Assembly: GCA_047967505.1 (NCBI GenBank)
Contig: CM106540.1
Source of the DNA: Dipteris shenzhenensis
Taxonomy: Eukaryota > Polypodiophyta > Polypodiopsida > Gleicheniales
Reading direction: 5' to 3' (one strand)
DNA length: 64,000 bases
The notes beneath the pieces are model-generated. The model saw only the letters and a program-made list of their open reading frames with translations, was not told where the DNA came from and ran no database searches. How positions within the stretch are numbered: position 1 is the stretch's first letter; each line of letters opens with the position of its first letter. The translations under genes and the position numbers were made by a program. Shown here in pieces: positions 21,771 to 33,233 of this stretch.

Positions 21771-23430
21771 TTCAAATGTATTTAGAGTTTGTGTTTTGAT
21801 TTCTAGAAGAAACTGCAGTTATGCTGACTGGAAACAGATTTTCAAGCTTTGCACCTTTTCTACCTCCTTAGGTTGCTATGAAATTTGTCCAACCAAGGAA
21901 TCCTGTTATGCGCCTTCAGTTAGTGCTAAGAATTATGCAACCAATGTTTGTTTTGCTCTTCTTTCTGTTTTCATAACCTAATAGGAGGACCTCAAACCAA
22001 AGAGGAAAACAAAGCTTTTTCATGGCAATAAAACTTTTAAAAATGTCACTTTCTCCACAGCTTACGAAATCATCTCTAAATAGGGATGAGTCAATACTTT
22101 TGAATCATCAGATTGCATTTCCAGCTTTTCGTTTGCCAGGATTTCTGCTCGATGACTCAATATGAAGTTCTGAAAGGGAGAAAGAGTTGCAAGTGAAGAT
22201 ATATGTAGATGTGTGCTTTATGGAATGTGCACAAGCACCATCAATTTAAGTACAAGAAACTAGATGAATGAGATTTTGTTGCTTCAAGTACGACACACTA
22301 GATTATCTATGTACAAAGGAACACCAGTTCCAAAACGATATTTCAGCATGATTATACAAGATTGGAAAGAAATTTTCTAGGATTCTATCATTGTCAAATG
22401 ATTTAAATTGAAATTTCTTGAAAGTGGTTTATTTCATGCCAAGAATTATCATTTTAACTCTTAATCTGATATAATTTTACCTTCCCTTGATATAGGTTCA
22501 CCAACCGATCTTGTACATCATGCTGGACTCGTTGTAAGGCCTCAAAGAAAAGTGATGATGATCTTGACTCCTGAGGGTCCCCATGAACAGGATCTTTAAA
22601 TGATTTGATATTTTTTAAAGTGTCGATTTGACTTTGAAATGGATTCACTTTCAATACTGCATCTCCATCTTCTCCTAAAGCTTTCCCTGCTACATACTAT
22701 TAAGGTGTTAATTTAATTTTGAAAGAATATATATAAGAGTACAACTTTAAGATTTTGACAAACGTATTAGGTTCCTTCAATCTAGGAGCCATATTTTCAA
22801 TAAACATGTTTAACAAACAGTATGACATATGCTTAGCCAACTCCCTCACAGGATCGAGATCACAAGACTTTCAACGAAGACACAATTCAACACCATGTGC
22901 TTACTTCACAGTAAAGAGAACAATGCAGATCTGAAGATATACAGTCACAACAGAATATATATTATGGTAGAAACCAAATACAAAAACTGCCAGGTGTACC
23001 AATATCTTCAGCAAACAAATACTGAGGTTAGGTACCAGATCTCGCTCCAATTGCTGCACCCTCTGAAGTGGATAAATATTCTGCCATGTGCCTCTGTGTA
23101 GGCTTCACTAACTGCTGCAAAGTTATGCTCCCGAGTTCTCTGTGGATAGAGCTCCCCTTCTTATGTTCTCCTACAAGCTGTAGGTATACCTAGTCCTTGT
23201 CCATGTATATGCAGCCCATGTCAAGTGGCAGACACTTCTTCTCTATCGAGGGTGGCCTTGGAGGCTGCCCATTGCAGCCCTAATCCCCTCTCCCATCCTA
23301 TGCTATATGTCGTCCTCCCCCATGTCCTCCACATATGGAGGCTCACAAGTGGGGATGTGACCCTAATATTCCACCCTCCCTCTCACTGACTTATAGTGAG
23401 CCAAACCAACATGTCGGTGCAGATGCTCCA
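21771..23430. other. No recognisable gene
   Basis: AT-rich intergenic DNA. Frames shorter than 100 codons show no motif. No repeats stood out by eye. Confidence 0.4.
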
Positions 23431-25050
23431 TCATCTCTCTTGGAAAAAATCTTTGGAACAATTTAAAGGCATCCTGAATTTGGTCCATGACTCCGTAGCT
23501 CCCACTCCATCAGGTCCGGTTCGAAACATGCGAGCCATCCTAAAAAAATAGGTCCCATCCATGCAGCACCAACCACCTCTCATACTGCCAATATCGATCA
23601 AGAACATGTCAACTTCTTCACTCAATCTAGGTACCAAGAACACGTCCATTGTCCCCCTTATGAGGGAGAACACTCTGCATCCTGAGAAGCACCAAGGCTT
23701 CCAGGTCTGTTTCAACTCGTATGGGAACTGACACACTCGTCCAAAAAACACCACCCGATCTCCTCTGGCTATATACATGCTTTTTGGTCCTTCGAATCCC
23801 CAATCTCCACTTGAAAGGTTTCAACAGTTCAACACTCGGTTCTTCCAACATAATACATTTTGGTAAACATGGTGAATCCTCTAGATCACATATATCACTC
23901 AGCATCCCCAACTCCTCTGCATCAACAACCTCAAGGAAATCTTGTAGTAGGCACTGAAAGCCTCCACAATGAGAACTCCCTCTCTGTTCATAGCAAGGAT
24001 TTCACCCTCCATTCTTCTAGTGACTGAGAATTCCTATATAGATAGTCACCCCAAAGCAAACTGTTCAAGTCTCCAATAAATAAATCGACATCACATACTG
24101 TGGAAACTCAATTTGTTGCTTGCCGTTGAAGCAAGCTCGGAGTACCATGCATTTGTGTGGTTTTGAAATGAACTTAGTGACCTTGAAATCCTCGTCTTCA
24201 TCTTTACCAGTGATACTGGCCTTGTCCTCGGGTCCATTGACCAAGCAATATTTGCCATCCTCCACCACAAAGTCCAAGTTCGTGGACCCCTAGTAAGTGT
24301 CTTGCATGAATATTGTCACACCTAGGAGCAATTACTAACAGAATTTGTTGAGCTATCATATTTTTTCATTGAACCACCTGATTTTGTTCACTTTTTGACT
24401 GACTCGCTTAATCAGCGATGCAAAATTCCCTGGCTTGTCACAGTACATAACTTCTCTTACCTTCTATTTCTACCCTTCACCTTCTGTGAAGTCCTATCAT
24501 CCTTGGAATCCTCTTTATTTTGTTGTTTCTTTCCTTTGCCAGACTTTCTTTCAGCCTTGAAAGCTTGCTTGCACTGCCCACTTCATTGTATAGCTTCATT
24601 TGCCTCCTCTTGAAGTAACTGGGTAGTAAGTGGCCTCGTTCATTCTGCAACTATGAGGGTCATGACCTACCCTCGATAACTCTTTGGGAGCTTACTGATC
24701 CAACATCACGAATTGGTTCTAGTCCACCTTTCAACCAACTAATACCAATTGATCTTTGAGAATCTTCACTTTAACAAGGAAGTTTGTGACGACTCTTCTT
24801 CCCCCAACGTTATGGTGAACAATCGCTTTTGGAGCATGATGATCCGTCCTATATCCCTTCAAGATCTCCCATTCTTTTAACGTCCCTGCTAATTGGATGT
24901 GGAATTACTGCATCTATAGATATCCCTCTGATCATGGAGGTGTCCTTCATCTGAAGCTTCTACCGCCACCCGTACCTCCCTCACAATTAGATGGCTCCGA
25001 ACCTTCACTTTCTAGATTGGATACTTCATTCCATCAAATGTTTCAGCGTC
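23431..25050 (-). pseudogene. Heavily decayed gag-like retroelement segment (tentative)
   Basis: Minus-strand translation in shifting frames gives copia-gag-like phrases: a Leu/Lys/Asp-rich helix around 24780-24700, a basic Lys-rich stretch near 24560-24480 where a zinc knuckle would be expected but no Cys pairs survive, then Trp-rich segments near 23430-23780. Stops are frequent. Assignment to Ty1-copia gag rests on order and composition only. It could be another decayed gene. Confidence 0.25.
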
Positions 25051-25673
25051 ACCAAAGTTTGGTATGATTGAGCTGGTTGCCATGGAAAGGGTGTAGATCG
25101 TCTGAAGTAGATTGCCCTTGATATCTTAACTTAATACCTTTCTTAATCCATTCCTTATGAGGCCCTTTTGAGACCCCGATTCTCCCCTAATACACATGTC
25201 TGGTTAAGGATGGGAATAGAATGGGTTTGTGATTCCCACTTTAAAACCATTCCAAACCAGCTGGTTGAGAATGAGAACAGAATGGGATTAGCCACACTTT
25301 TTCCCATCGTGAACCTGGCCCCCAAGATCCCAAGGTATAGTGTGGTTCTCCTCTTCACATCATACGTTAGCACATGTCCTCTGGCTTTGGTGGCCAAAGT
25401 TATTCCAGGAATGTTACTCCCATGCCAGGACGAGAGATGCATGCCAGAATGGGTTTAGGACAGGAAATGAATTTCTATCACTAAATACAGCAGGGATTCA
25501 TTACCTTCCTATGTCCCCTCATGCTAAGGCTCTCAGTCTGGTTAAATTGGCTAGCTTTAGACAGGTATTTCTCATTAGCGAATGACTATTACACCACCCA
25601 AGTGAGCTCATTCTAGTGCAGCAGAATCTGTGAGGAGCAAGAAGACCGCTGGGTCTCTATGTATTCTGAGCAA
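25051..25673. other. No recognisable gene; contains a dispersed AGGCCCTTTTGAGACCCC motif
   Basis: At 25155-25195 the sequence tgaggcccttttgagacccc with flanks matches sequence near 42207-42173 (inverted) and 42855-42888. No credible gene is visible. Confidence 0.5.
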
Positions 25674-26000
25674 CAGTCCCATATGATGCTACTAAAAGAA
25701 GGTAAATGGTTTATGGCAACCAAACAATGATTAATCTCATCTTGAAGGGATATTTGATGTTGTCACACCAGCACCATGAAATTGGGATATCTTGCTCTAC
25801 AGTCCCCCACACGATGCCTTAGAGGAGAGTTTACGGCAACCAAACAATGATCACTAATCTGATCTTGACTATAGCAGATACTTGACTTTTGTGTCCCATA
25901 CGATGTCCTAAAGGAGATAAATGGTTTACTGAAACCAAACAATGAATAATCTGATCTTGACTAGAGGGGATATTTGATGTTGTGCAGCATCATCATATGG
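25674..26000. repeat. Three imperfect tandem copies of a 95-125 bp unit
   Basis: Units begin near 25674, 25800 and 25893 with a gtccc...acgatg block and share ccaaacaatgat...aatct and cttgact. Unit lengths vary through indels. Confidence 0.7.
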
Positions 26001-26229
26001 GTATACAAATGTATAGCTCCTGCTTCAGAAAGAGTTAAAATGCTCAATGCACTTTAAAGAGGCAGGTTCCTTGACTTTAATAAACTATAAACAATTTGTC
26101 ATAAATTTAATAAACTATTCTCCTTTTCCCATTTACTCATAAATTTGTATAAAGTTGCTTTACAAACTCCTTTTCCTTTGTTCTCTCTCTTGTTTGTATA
26201 AAAATTGTTTGGATATATTCTAGTATTAT

Positions 26230-26320
26230 GAACACACACACACACACAAACACACATCTATATCTATCTATATGTATATGTTGTGTTTGTGTATTATACA
26301 CACACACATATATATATTAG
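26230..26320. repeat. CA/TA microsatellite
   Basis: Consecutive runs of (CA)n, (TATC)n-like and (TA)n sequence, low complexity. Confidence 0.85.
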
Positions 26321-26461
26321 AAAAGTTTCAAAGTTTGAGTCTCCTGTTTCACCACAACCAGGGGCAATATCTTTGTAAACTTGTATTGCAATCAACCATT
26401 GTTGAAGTGAGAGAGCCTATGAAGTCTTATTCAAATGCATTTAGAAGCAGCTGCGTGTATT

Positions 26462-27818
26462 CTACATTTTACCTATGTTTTGCAGCCATTGGTACAAATC
26501 CTGAAGACCAAGCGCCTGCTCCTCCATATGCATGAGTCCAGCCTGAGGAAAGAACAAGATGTCGTTCCTTGTCAATGCATAAGTGTTATTGTAATATGTT
26601 CACGCAATGAAGTAAATTGGAGGAGCCTTTAGTATTCACTTTTGATGTTTAAGGCAAAAAATAAGGGGTTGCATGCATGTCACCTCGGCTCAGGTAAGTA
26701 GGTACTTTTTCCTTTTTTTACAGTTAAACCTGCGGAACAGCAGTACACTTAGAAATTCGTACCAATCTTCGTGCGTGCTTGACGACGAGACTTGTGCCAC
26801 TCATGAAGGACGTATCGCTTTCTTGTTTGTTTTGATTGTCTGGAGATCTTTTCTTTTCTGCCAGGGTCATGAGGGGGTTCTGGATGTCGTTAGTCATGGC
26901 ATCACCCAGAGAAAGTTCCTGCAGCATCTGTGTACGCATTCTTATAAAACCCATTGCTTCCTTTAGCCGAATCCTATACTCTTCTCGACTACGCCGAGCG
27001 TTTAGCTGGCCATGATCGTCAACTGCAGGAGCAACCTTTTCTTGCGAAGGAACCATGCCGCTGGTTTGAGGTTCCGATTCTGAGGGATCATCACAGCTTT
27101 CGTTGTCCAAATCCGGATAGCTCTCTTGTTGTCGAGACTTTTTTTCTGGTAAAACCATGCATGTCCAAAAACTCAAGTCCCCTGTGTCGACTGCCTTTTC
27201 AAACTTCGGAAGACATTCGTATTGTAGTGCTTCCTTGGAGCAACCTGTTAGTATTGCTGACTCTTGCCCTTTTTGGTTTGCAATTGGGGATGAGCCGCTT
27301 TGCGTTCTGTTTAAAGAGAATCCTTCAGAGCGTAGCGTTCTCCCCGGTTTTCTGGTTTCGTGGACGCCTGTTAGATCGCACATCAGCAGACAGCTTTCAT
27401 CCCCTAGCTGAAACGGAGCCTCTGACATGTCTGGCCTTACAGTAGACTGAGCGTTGAACTTCCCTCCATAGGGTAGATCCTGAGGAGAGAACGGTTAATT
27501 TTCACTCAAAGAATACCAACAGTCGCTGAAATCCGGGGACCTCTATAGACCCGAAACAATAGTCAAATGCCGGCCTTGCAGTACGGGCCAAGCGACATTG
27601 TACGTTGTCGAACAAGCTAAAGGCAAGCACTAGAGTAGCTTGTAACAGTGCTCTGATGAAATTAGAGAACAGCGATGGAAAAAAACTTCGGGCAAAGGCT
27701 TTACGATGAAAAGAGGAGTCGGGACGTCCGGTGCGGTACGATGAGAAAAGCGATGGAAAGGTGTTACTGTGCTGACCTTCTTGTGGATGATGCCGAGGAA
27801 GGAGGGTAAAGAAGCCAT
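26462..27818 (-). CDS. Candidate host gene, three exons, unrecognised protein (about 290 aa)
   Basis: Model, minus strand: exon 1 27818-27777, exon 2 27479-26730, exon 3 26542-26462. Exon 2 is a 250-codon open block with no lesion. Its acceptor (ttctctcctcag) and donor (cag/gtttaa), and the exon 3 acceptor (ttctttcctcag), all keep phase 0. Exon 3 adds AGLMHMEEQALGLQDLYQWL and a stop, a clearly protein-like sequence. Exon 1 starts MASLPSFLGIIHKK; an alternative donor at 27704 (atc/gtaaag, phase 0) would add 24 residues. TATA, RY and ABRE-type elements lie upstream. The product is hydrophilic, Ser/Glu/Lys-rich, with a helix at REEYRIRLKEAMGFIRMRTQ and a basic stretch near its end. I recognise no domain; the function is unknown. 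It is the only well-supported non-transposon gene here. Confidence 0.6.
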
Positions 27819-27869
27819 AGCTGATAGATAGATAGCTCCGTTGTTGCGAACTTAGGCGAAAGGGAAGAT

Positions 27870-27877
27870 CTTATAGA
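27870..27877 (-). promoter_or_regulatory. TATA box of the candidate gene
   Basis: The minus strand reads TCTATAAG 52 bases before the proposed ATG at 27818. A start site about 30 bases on, near 27842, would give a 5' UTR of about 25 bases. Confidence 0.55.
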
Positions 27878-27907
27878 TGTCTTTTCAAGCGTTTGCACGT
27901 CCCTTCC

Positions 27908-27925
27908 CATGCATGCATGCATGCA
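27908..27925. promoter_or_regulatory. RY-repeat cluster (CATGCATG)n
   Basis: catgcatgcatgcatgca contains overlapping CATGCA boxes, the site bound by B3 factors of the ABI3/FUS3 type in seed-maturation promoters. It lies about 65-80 bases before the inferred start site. Confidence 0.5.
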
Positions 27926-27965
27926 ATGATAATAACCTTCCTACGTAATTACGTTCTTTCTTTTT

Positions 27966-27978
27966 GACACGTGGCACC
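27966..27978. promoter_or_regulatory. ABRE / G-box
   Basis: gacacgtggcacc contains palindromic CACGTG within an ACGTGGC/ACGTGTC context, the standard abscisic-acid response element bound by bZIP factors. It is about 125-135 bases upstream of the inferred start site. A weaker copy with one core change (gacatgtggcaac) occurs at about 28471-28483. Confidence 0.5.
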
Positions 27979-28574
27979 TTGGAGAACTAGCTCGAACTAT
28001 TGGAATTTTGGACACCAACCCACAACTTCAGCAACTTCAGCTGAAAAACAGGATTCCAGCCTGCAGTCCACTCCTCGACTGGGAATTCCGGTCAGATGTC
28101 ATCAATAGCTCTTTTCAATGTCTTGCTTTTCATCTGTGCTTCTGTGCTGTCCATCGCTGCATTGTGTTTTGTTTGTTGTGGTGGAGACCTGCAAAGCAGA
28201 TTCCACCTCATACAACCAGGTGTCTATATCCACCAGCAATGCCTCACTTGCTCAATTAGCGGCCTCCCCTGCCTTAGCCTCGACACGGGGGAGGCCCCAA
28301 TTTTCTTGATGATCAACAAATGAAGGGAGAAATCTTTTCCATATTCGTAATAGCCGTCGCAGCTGCCGAAGCTGCTATTGGGTTATCCATTGCTTCGGTT
28401 ATCCAGCGGAATAGAAGATCGACTCGTATCCCTCTTAGGGTGTTCACATGCAAGAGCCTGCTTTCATTTTTGACATGTGGCAACTTGGAGATGAGCTCTT
28501 GGACTCATGAAGTACTTTGACCCTTGGACTCTTAGGGTGTTTACCTTGTAGGCACCGCCCAGGCTTGGGAAGCG
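27979..28574. other. No supported gene
   Basis: Plus-strand frames at 28008-28259 and 28096-28323 have hydrophobic, Cys-rich stretches but no known domain and no splice or promoter support. They are left uncalled. Confidence 0.4.
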
Positions 28575-28936
28575 GTATCCAAATACATGTGGCATGCACG
28601 AGGGACGCCAGGCACGCATGCACATGCACATGCACATAGCACACATACAAGTATAATACACATGTAAGCACGAGATGCGCACACATACACACGCACATAC
28701 AAGCATCGACATACACATGCACATGTGTACACAATACGCACATAGGGAGGGGATGCACATGCATACGGTACATACACGCACATAAGCACTTAGCACACAC
28801 TCACTTGTACACATACACACACATGCAAGCGTGTGCGCAAACACACACACTATCACACATGCAGATAGATATGCGCGCACACACACATAGAGGTGCATAT
28901 GCGCTCACGTACATGTGCTTACACACACGAGCACAC
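28575..28936. repeat. Degenerate CA-rich array
   Basis: Consists of cacatgcacatacac-like words, alternating purine-pyrimidine. It continues at 34836-34875 on the far side of copia 3, so copia 3 split it. Long minus-strand frames here are Cys/Val/His low-complexity artefacts. Confidence 0.85.
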
Positions 28937-29117
28937 TGAGAGTGCTCTCAACGGAAGCAAGAACGGAAGAGGGAGAGAGAGCGAGAGAGAGAGACAGAGA
29001 GCCACACAAGTTTTGGTGGGTGCAGAACCACCCTAATCTTCTTTTTCATTCATTTATATATGTGTTTGAGTATTGTACATAACTGGGGTTAAGGCACAGT
29101 GACCTTTAACCCCCACA
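28937..29117 (-). repeat. Copia 3 3' LTR (181 bp)
   Basis: TG...CA termini on the minus strand (TGTGGGGGTTAAAGG ... GAGCACTCTCA). It contains a TATA box (catatataaatg) and a GA microsatellite, and is indistinguishable from the LTR at 34655-34835. Confidence 0.95.
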
Positions 29118-29128
29118 ACCTCCCACTT
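29118..29128 (-). promoter_or_regulatory. Copia 3 polypurine tract
   Basis: The minus strand reads AAGTGGGAGGT directly before the 3' LTR, the site that primes plus-strand DNA synthesis. Confidence 0.8.
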
Positions 29129-29170
29129 AAAGGACAATGTGCCTTTAAGAGAGAACAACTAGTGAGCATA

Positions 29171-30478
29171 CTATCCAATGCCCATCAATACACGACAATA
29201 CTCAAACCGCTGACTAGGTAGACTCTTCGTCAGCATATCTGCAGGGTTATCATCTGTATGAACCTTGACAAGCTCTATGCGCTTGTCCTCAAGTACCTCC
29301 CTGATGAAATGGTACCTGACCTCAATGTGTTTGGTCTTTGCATGAAAGACTGGATTCCGTGCAAGCTGAATAGCACTCATGGAATCACTATGCAATGTTG
29401 GTACACCTGTATGAATCCCCAAATCTCCCACTAGCCGATTAAGCCATATAGCCTCCTTGCAACCCTCTGTGGCTGCAACATACTCAGCCTCTGTGGTAGA
29501 CAAAGCAACGCACTTCTGTGCGCGAGACATCCACGACACTGCACCACCTGCAAAGGTGAACACATAACCAGAAGTGGATCTCCTACTATCCACATGCCCT
29601 GCATAGTCTGAATCTGTGTACCCAAGTACACGCATGTCTCCTTTACCAAAGCAAATGCACATCTCCTTGGTACCCTTCATGTACCTCATGATGCACTTAA
29701 CTGCCTCCCAATGCCTCTTTCCTGGATTAGCCATATACCGGCTAACAACTCCCACTGCAAATGCAATGTCTGGTCTAGTAGCTATCATAGCATACATAAG
29801 ACTCCCAACTGCTGATGCATAAGGAACCTTGGCCATCATGGCCCTCTCCTCATCTAATTTGGGACTATCTGTATGACTCAGTTTCACATATGGAGGCAAT
29901 GGAGTACTCACTGCCTTCCCCCCCTCCATATTGAAACGCTGTAATACTTTTGTAACATACTGTTTTTGTGAAAGCCAAAGGAGTTTCCTACTCCGATCAC
30001 GCGTGATGCGCATACCAAGAATATGACCTGCAAATCCCAAATCCTTCATATCAAAGGCCTCATGCAACTTGGCCTTTAATGCATCTAGCTCATAAGTATT
30101 CTTGCTAGCCAATAGCATATCATCCACATATAGTGCCAGGATTATCAGGCTACTATCCTTAGCCCTTTTAGTGTAGAGGCAGTGATCAATTTCACTCCTT
30201 CTAAAACCCTGGGACCGAATGAAAGCATCAAACTTCTGATACCATTCTCTAGGTGCTTGCTTAAGACCATAGAGACTCTTTTTCAGCTTGCAAACTAAAT
30301 GCTCTTTGCCCTTTTCTTCAAAGCCTTCCGGCTGCACCATGTAGATGTCCTCATGCAAATCCCCATGCAAGAAAGCTGTCTTGACATCCATTTGCATAAG
30401 CTCCATATCCTCTACTGCCACTAGTCCAAGCATGCATCTAAGTGTGGTCATCTTCACAACCGGAGAGAATATCATCAA
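29171..30478 (-). pseudogene. Copia 3 reverse transcriptase and RNase H (435 codons after the frameshift)
   Basis: An uninterrupted frame from 30478 to a stop at 29171. RT motifs in order: DVKTAFLHGDL near residue 31, LYGLKQAP near 69, catalytic YVDD at residues 117-120 (30130-30119), and the SLMYAM block. RNase H follows with GYTDSDYAG near 310, SRRSTSGY, and LSTTEAEYVA with the acidic residues in place. The C-terminus lies 53 bases from the 3' LTR. In the intact element this is the tail of one polyprotein; a 2-nt deletion near 30468 now separates it from the upstream frame. The domain itself looks functional. Confidence 0.93.
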
Positions 30479-33233
30479 AGTTCACACCCTTCTCTTGCTT
30501 GAACCCTTTAGCAACCAAACGGGCCTTGTACCTAGGCACATCATCACCTGTGACCTTCATTTTGTAGACCCATTTACATGGCAATGCTTTCTTTCCATGT
30601 GGCAAAGAAACCAAGTCCCAAGTCTTATTCTTCATAAGTGAACTCATCTCTGATTGCATAGCATACTCCCACTTGCATTGATCCTCACGCATCATAGCCT
30701 CTTTGTAGCAAGAAGGCTCCCCGCAATCAGTAAGCATCACATAGTCTACCCATGGAACAAACCTATCAGGCGGTCTAGATACTCTAGATGATCTTCTCAA
30801 GGGCATTTCAGCTTGCTGTCCCACCTGCATATCAGCCACATTTGGCTCATCATTTCCACCAATAGATGATCCATCATCTACCCTTGATTGTATACCTGTG
30901 GGAGTACTTGGTGGCACCATTTCTTGCACATTTGGTGCATGGACAGCTTGCTGTCTATCAACATATGCAGGTGGATTCACATCCTGGAAAGTGATTCTCC
31001 TCATTTCCACATCCCTCATGGGTGCCTTATGCATCTTCTTCTCATTGAAGACCACATCATGGCTGCGTATGATCTTCTTTGCTTCTGGATCCCAGAGACG
31101 ATAGCCCATCTCTCCACTTTCACCATAACCTAGAAAGATGCATTTCCTAGACTTAGGATCTAGCTTTTTTCGAAGCTCTTTTGGCACATGTGCATATGCC
31201 TCACACCCAAATATACGCAAATGAGAGTAAGAGGGCTTCTTGCCACTCCATGCCTCTTCAGGAATACCACCATCCAAACTCTTACTAGGTGATCTATTGA
31301 TCACATGCACTGCAGTCTTCATTGCCTCAGCCCAAAAACCACAAGAAAGACTTGCATTGGAAAGCATGCATTGCAACCTTTCTTGAATGGTACGGTTCAT
31401 CTTTTCTGCAACTGGATTTTGCTCTGGAGTACGAGGGGATGTAAGCTCCCTCTTAATCCCACGAGTATCACAGAAATGCTGAAAGTCATGAGAGAGATAC
31501 TCTCCACCATTGTCAGTCCGTAGGCATTTAAGCGTTCTACCTGACTGATTCTCAACCAAGGCCAGCCATTTCTGAAATACCTGGAACACATCACTCTTCC
31601 GAGCTATAGCATAAGCCCACACTTTCCTAGTTGCATCATCAATGAATGTCACATAGTATTCAGCCCCGCCTAATGACCGTGTAGGCATGGGACCACATAC
31701 GTCTGAATGCACCAAATCAAGCATTTCAAACTCTTTCTTTCCCCTTCTTTTATGGGCTGATTTAGTCTGCTTCCCATAGAGACAATGCTCACAAAATTCA
31801 AAATCAAAGAAACTCAAATGCGGTACATAACCCAAACGGCATAAGAGTTTCATTCCATTCTGGCTCATGTGCCCCAACCTGCAATGCCACAAAGAAGTGC
31901 TTGGCTGCTCGGTTATTGCAACAACATGATCAAATACCCCTGATACATGTAAGGGATACAAAGTCCCACACTTGGCACCCCTAGCCAAAAGCATAGAGCC
32001 CTTCTGAATTTTCCAACTTTGAAAGCCAAAAGTGGTGTGAAAACCAGCATCATCTAGCTGACCCACTGAAATAAGACTCTTGGTCAGCTTAGGCACATGT
32101 CTCACATGTTTCAAAACAAATGCAGACCCATTTGCAAAAGAAAACTTTATGTCACCTGCTCCCACTATGTCACATGCATAGTCATTTCCAAGATGCACAC
32201 AACCTGTCTTTCCACTATCATAAGTGGAGAACCATTCCCTATGGGGAGTAACATGGAATGAAGCACTAGAATCCAAAATCCAATCCTGGGAATATGCATC
32301 ATCTGAAGTGGTAAGCAACTCTGCAGATAAAGTAGACATGAAGAGAACATCATTGTCACTATCATGTGTGACTGCATTGATCTCCTCGATCTTCACTTTT
32401 CCTTTGTCCTCCCTTGGACTCTCTTCCTTTTGATTTGCACCCCAATTTGCATTCTTTTTCTTATCCTTTTGCTCTCTTTTCAGCTTGTAGCAATCCTTTT
32501 TCATATGGCCCTTCTTGCCACAATGGTAACACTCAATGTTCCGTGCCCTGGATTTGCTACGAGACTTCCCTCTTTCTTGGGACTTCCCTCTGAACTGTGA
32601 TCTGCCCCTTTGCACATTTAAGGCTGCATCCTGCTTGTTGCCATCCATAGACTTCCGTCTAATCTCCTCGGCCAACAAGCTACCCACAACATCATCAAAT
32701 ACTAGTACTCCACCAGGTGCAGAGTTACTGACAGCTGTACGGAAGGTATCCCATGAGGATGGCAATGAACATAAGAGAAAGATTGCCTTAGTCTCCGCAT
32801 CAAAATTCATTTTCTGAGCCTGAAGCTGGCTGAAAATAATATTGAATTCATTCAAGTGAGAAGCAATGGAGACCCCTTCCTTCATTTGCAGCTCAAACAA
32901 CCTCTTCATGAGGTAAACTTTATTAGAGGCAGTTTCCTTTTCATAAGTGGCACATAGTTTCTTCCACAAATCTTTTGTAGTCTGCTCATTTACTACTGTG
33001 AAATAAACTGACTCTGCAAGATGAAGTCTAATAGTAGACTTTGCTAATGCATCCAACTCATTCCAATCATCCTCAGACATATTTGCAGGCTTAGCTTCAA
33101 TCCCTGCCAAGGGTTTAATCTGCTTCTTTTGAATAAGCACATCCCTTATCTGTTCTTTCCACAAAGAAAAGTTTGTCCCATCAAACTTTTTAATGCTGAA
33201 AAACTCCTTTTCAGACATGGAAGAGGATGCCAT
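30438..33233 (-). pseudogene. Copia 3 gag-protease-integrase-RT N-terminus polyprotein
   Basis: I place the start at Met 33233 (MASSSMSEKEFFSIKKFDG), which matches the Tork/Tnt1 gag start; a frame extends eight codons further up. Domains in order: gag helical region, CCHC knuckle CYHCGKKGHMKKDC, protease core reading D-S-S-A where the family has D-S-G-A (codon 32267-32265), GAG-pre-integrase HHCC (LWHCRLGHMSQ ... CEHCLYGK), integrase core (HSDVCGPM, FIDDATRKVW, RTDNGGEY ... NPVAEKMNRT), then the RT start YKARLVAKGFKQEKG. The frame ends at 30438 because of the 2-nt deletion. About 930 codons are otherwise open, and preservation is exceptional for this window. Confidence 0.93.

Noticed and set aside
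28008-28323. Plus-strand frames with a signal-peptide-like hydrophobic start
   Set aside because: Overlapping frames, no splice sites, no TATA at a suitable distance, no recognised domain.
28444-28898. Minus-strand frames of 80-144 codons rich in Cys, Val, His and Met
   Set aside because: All are translations of the CA-rich array in three frames; no fixed motif.
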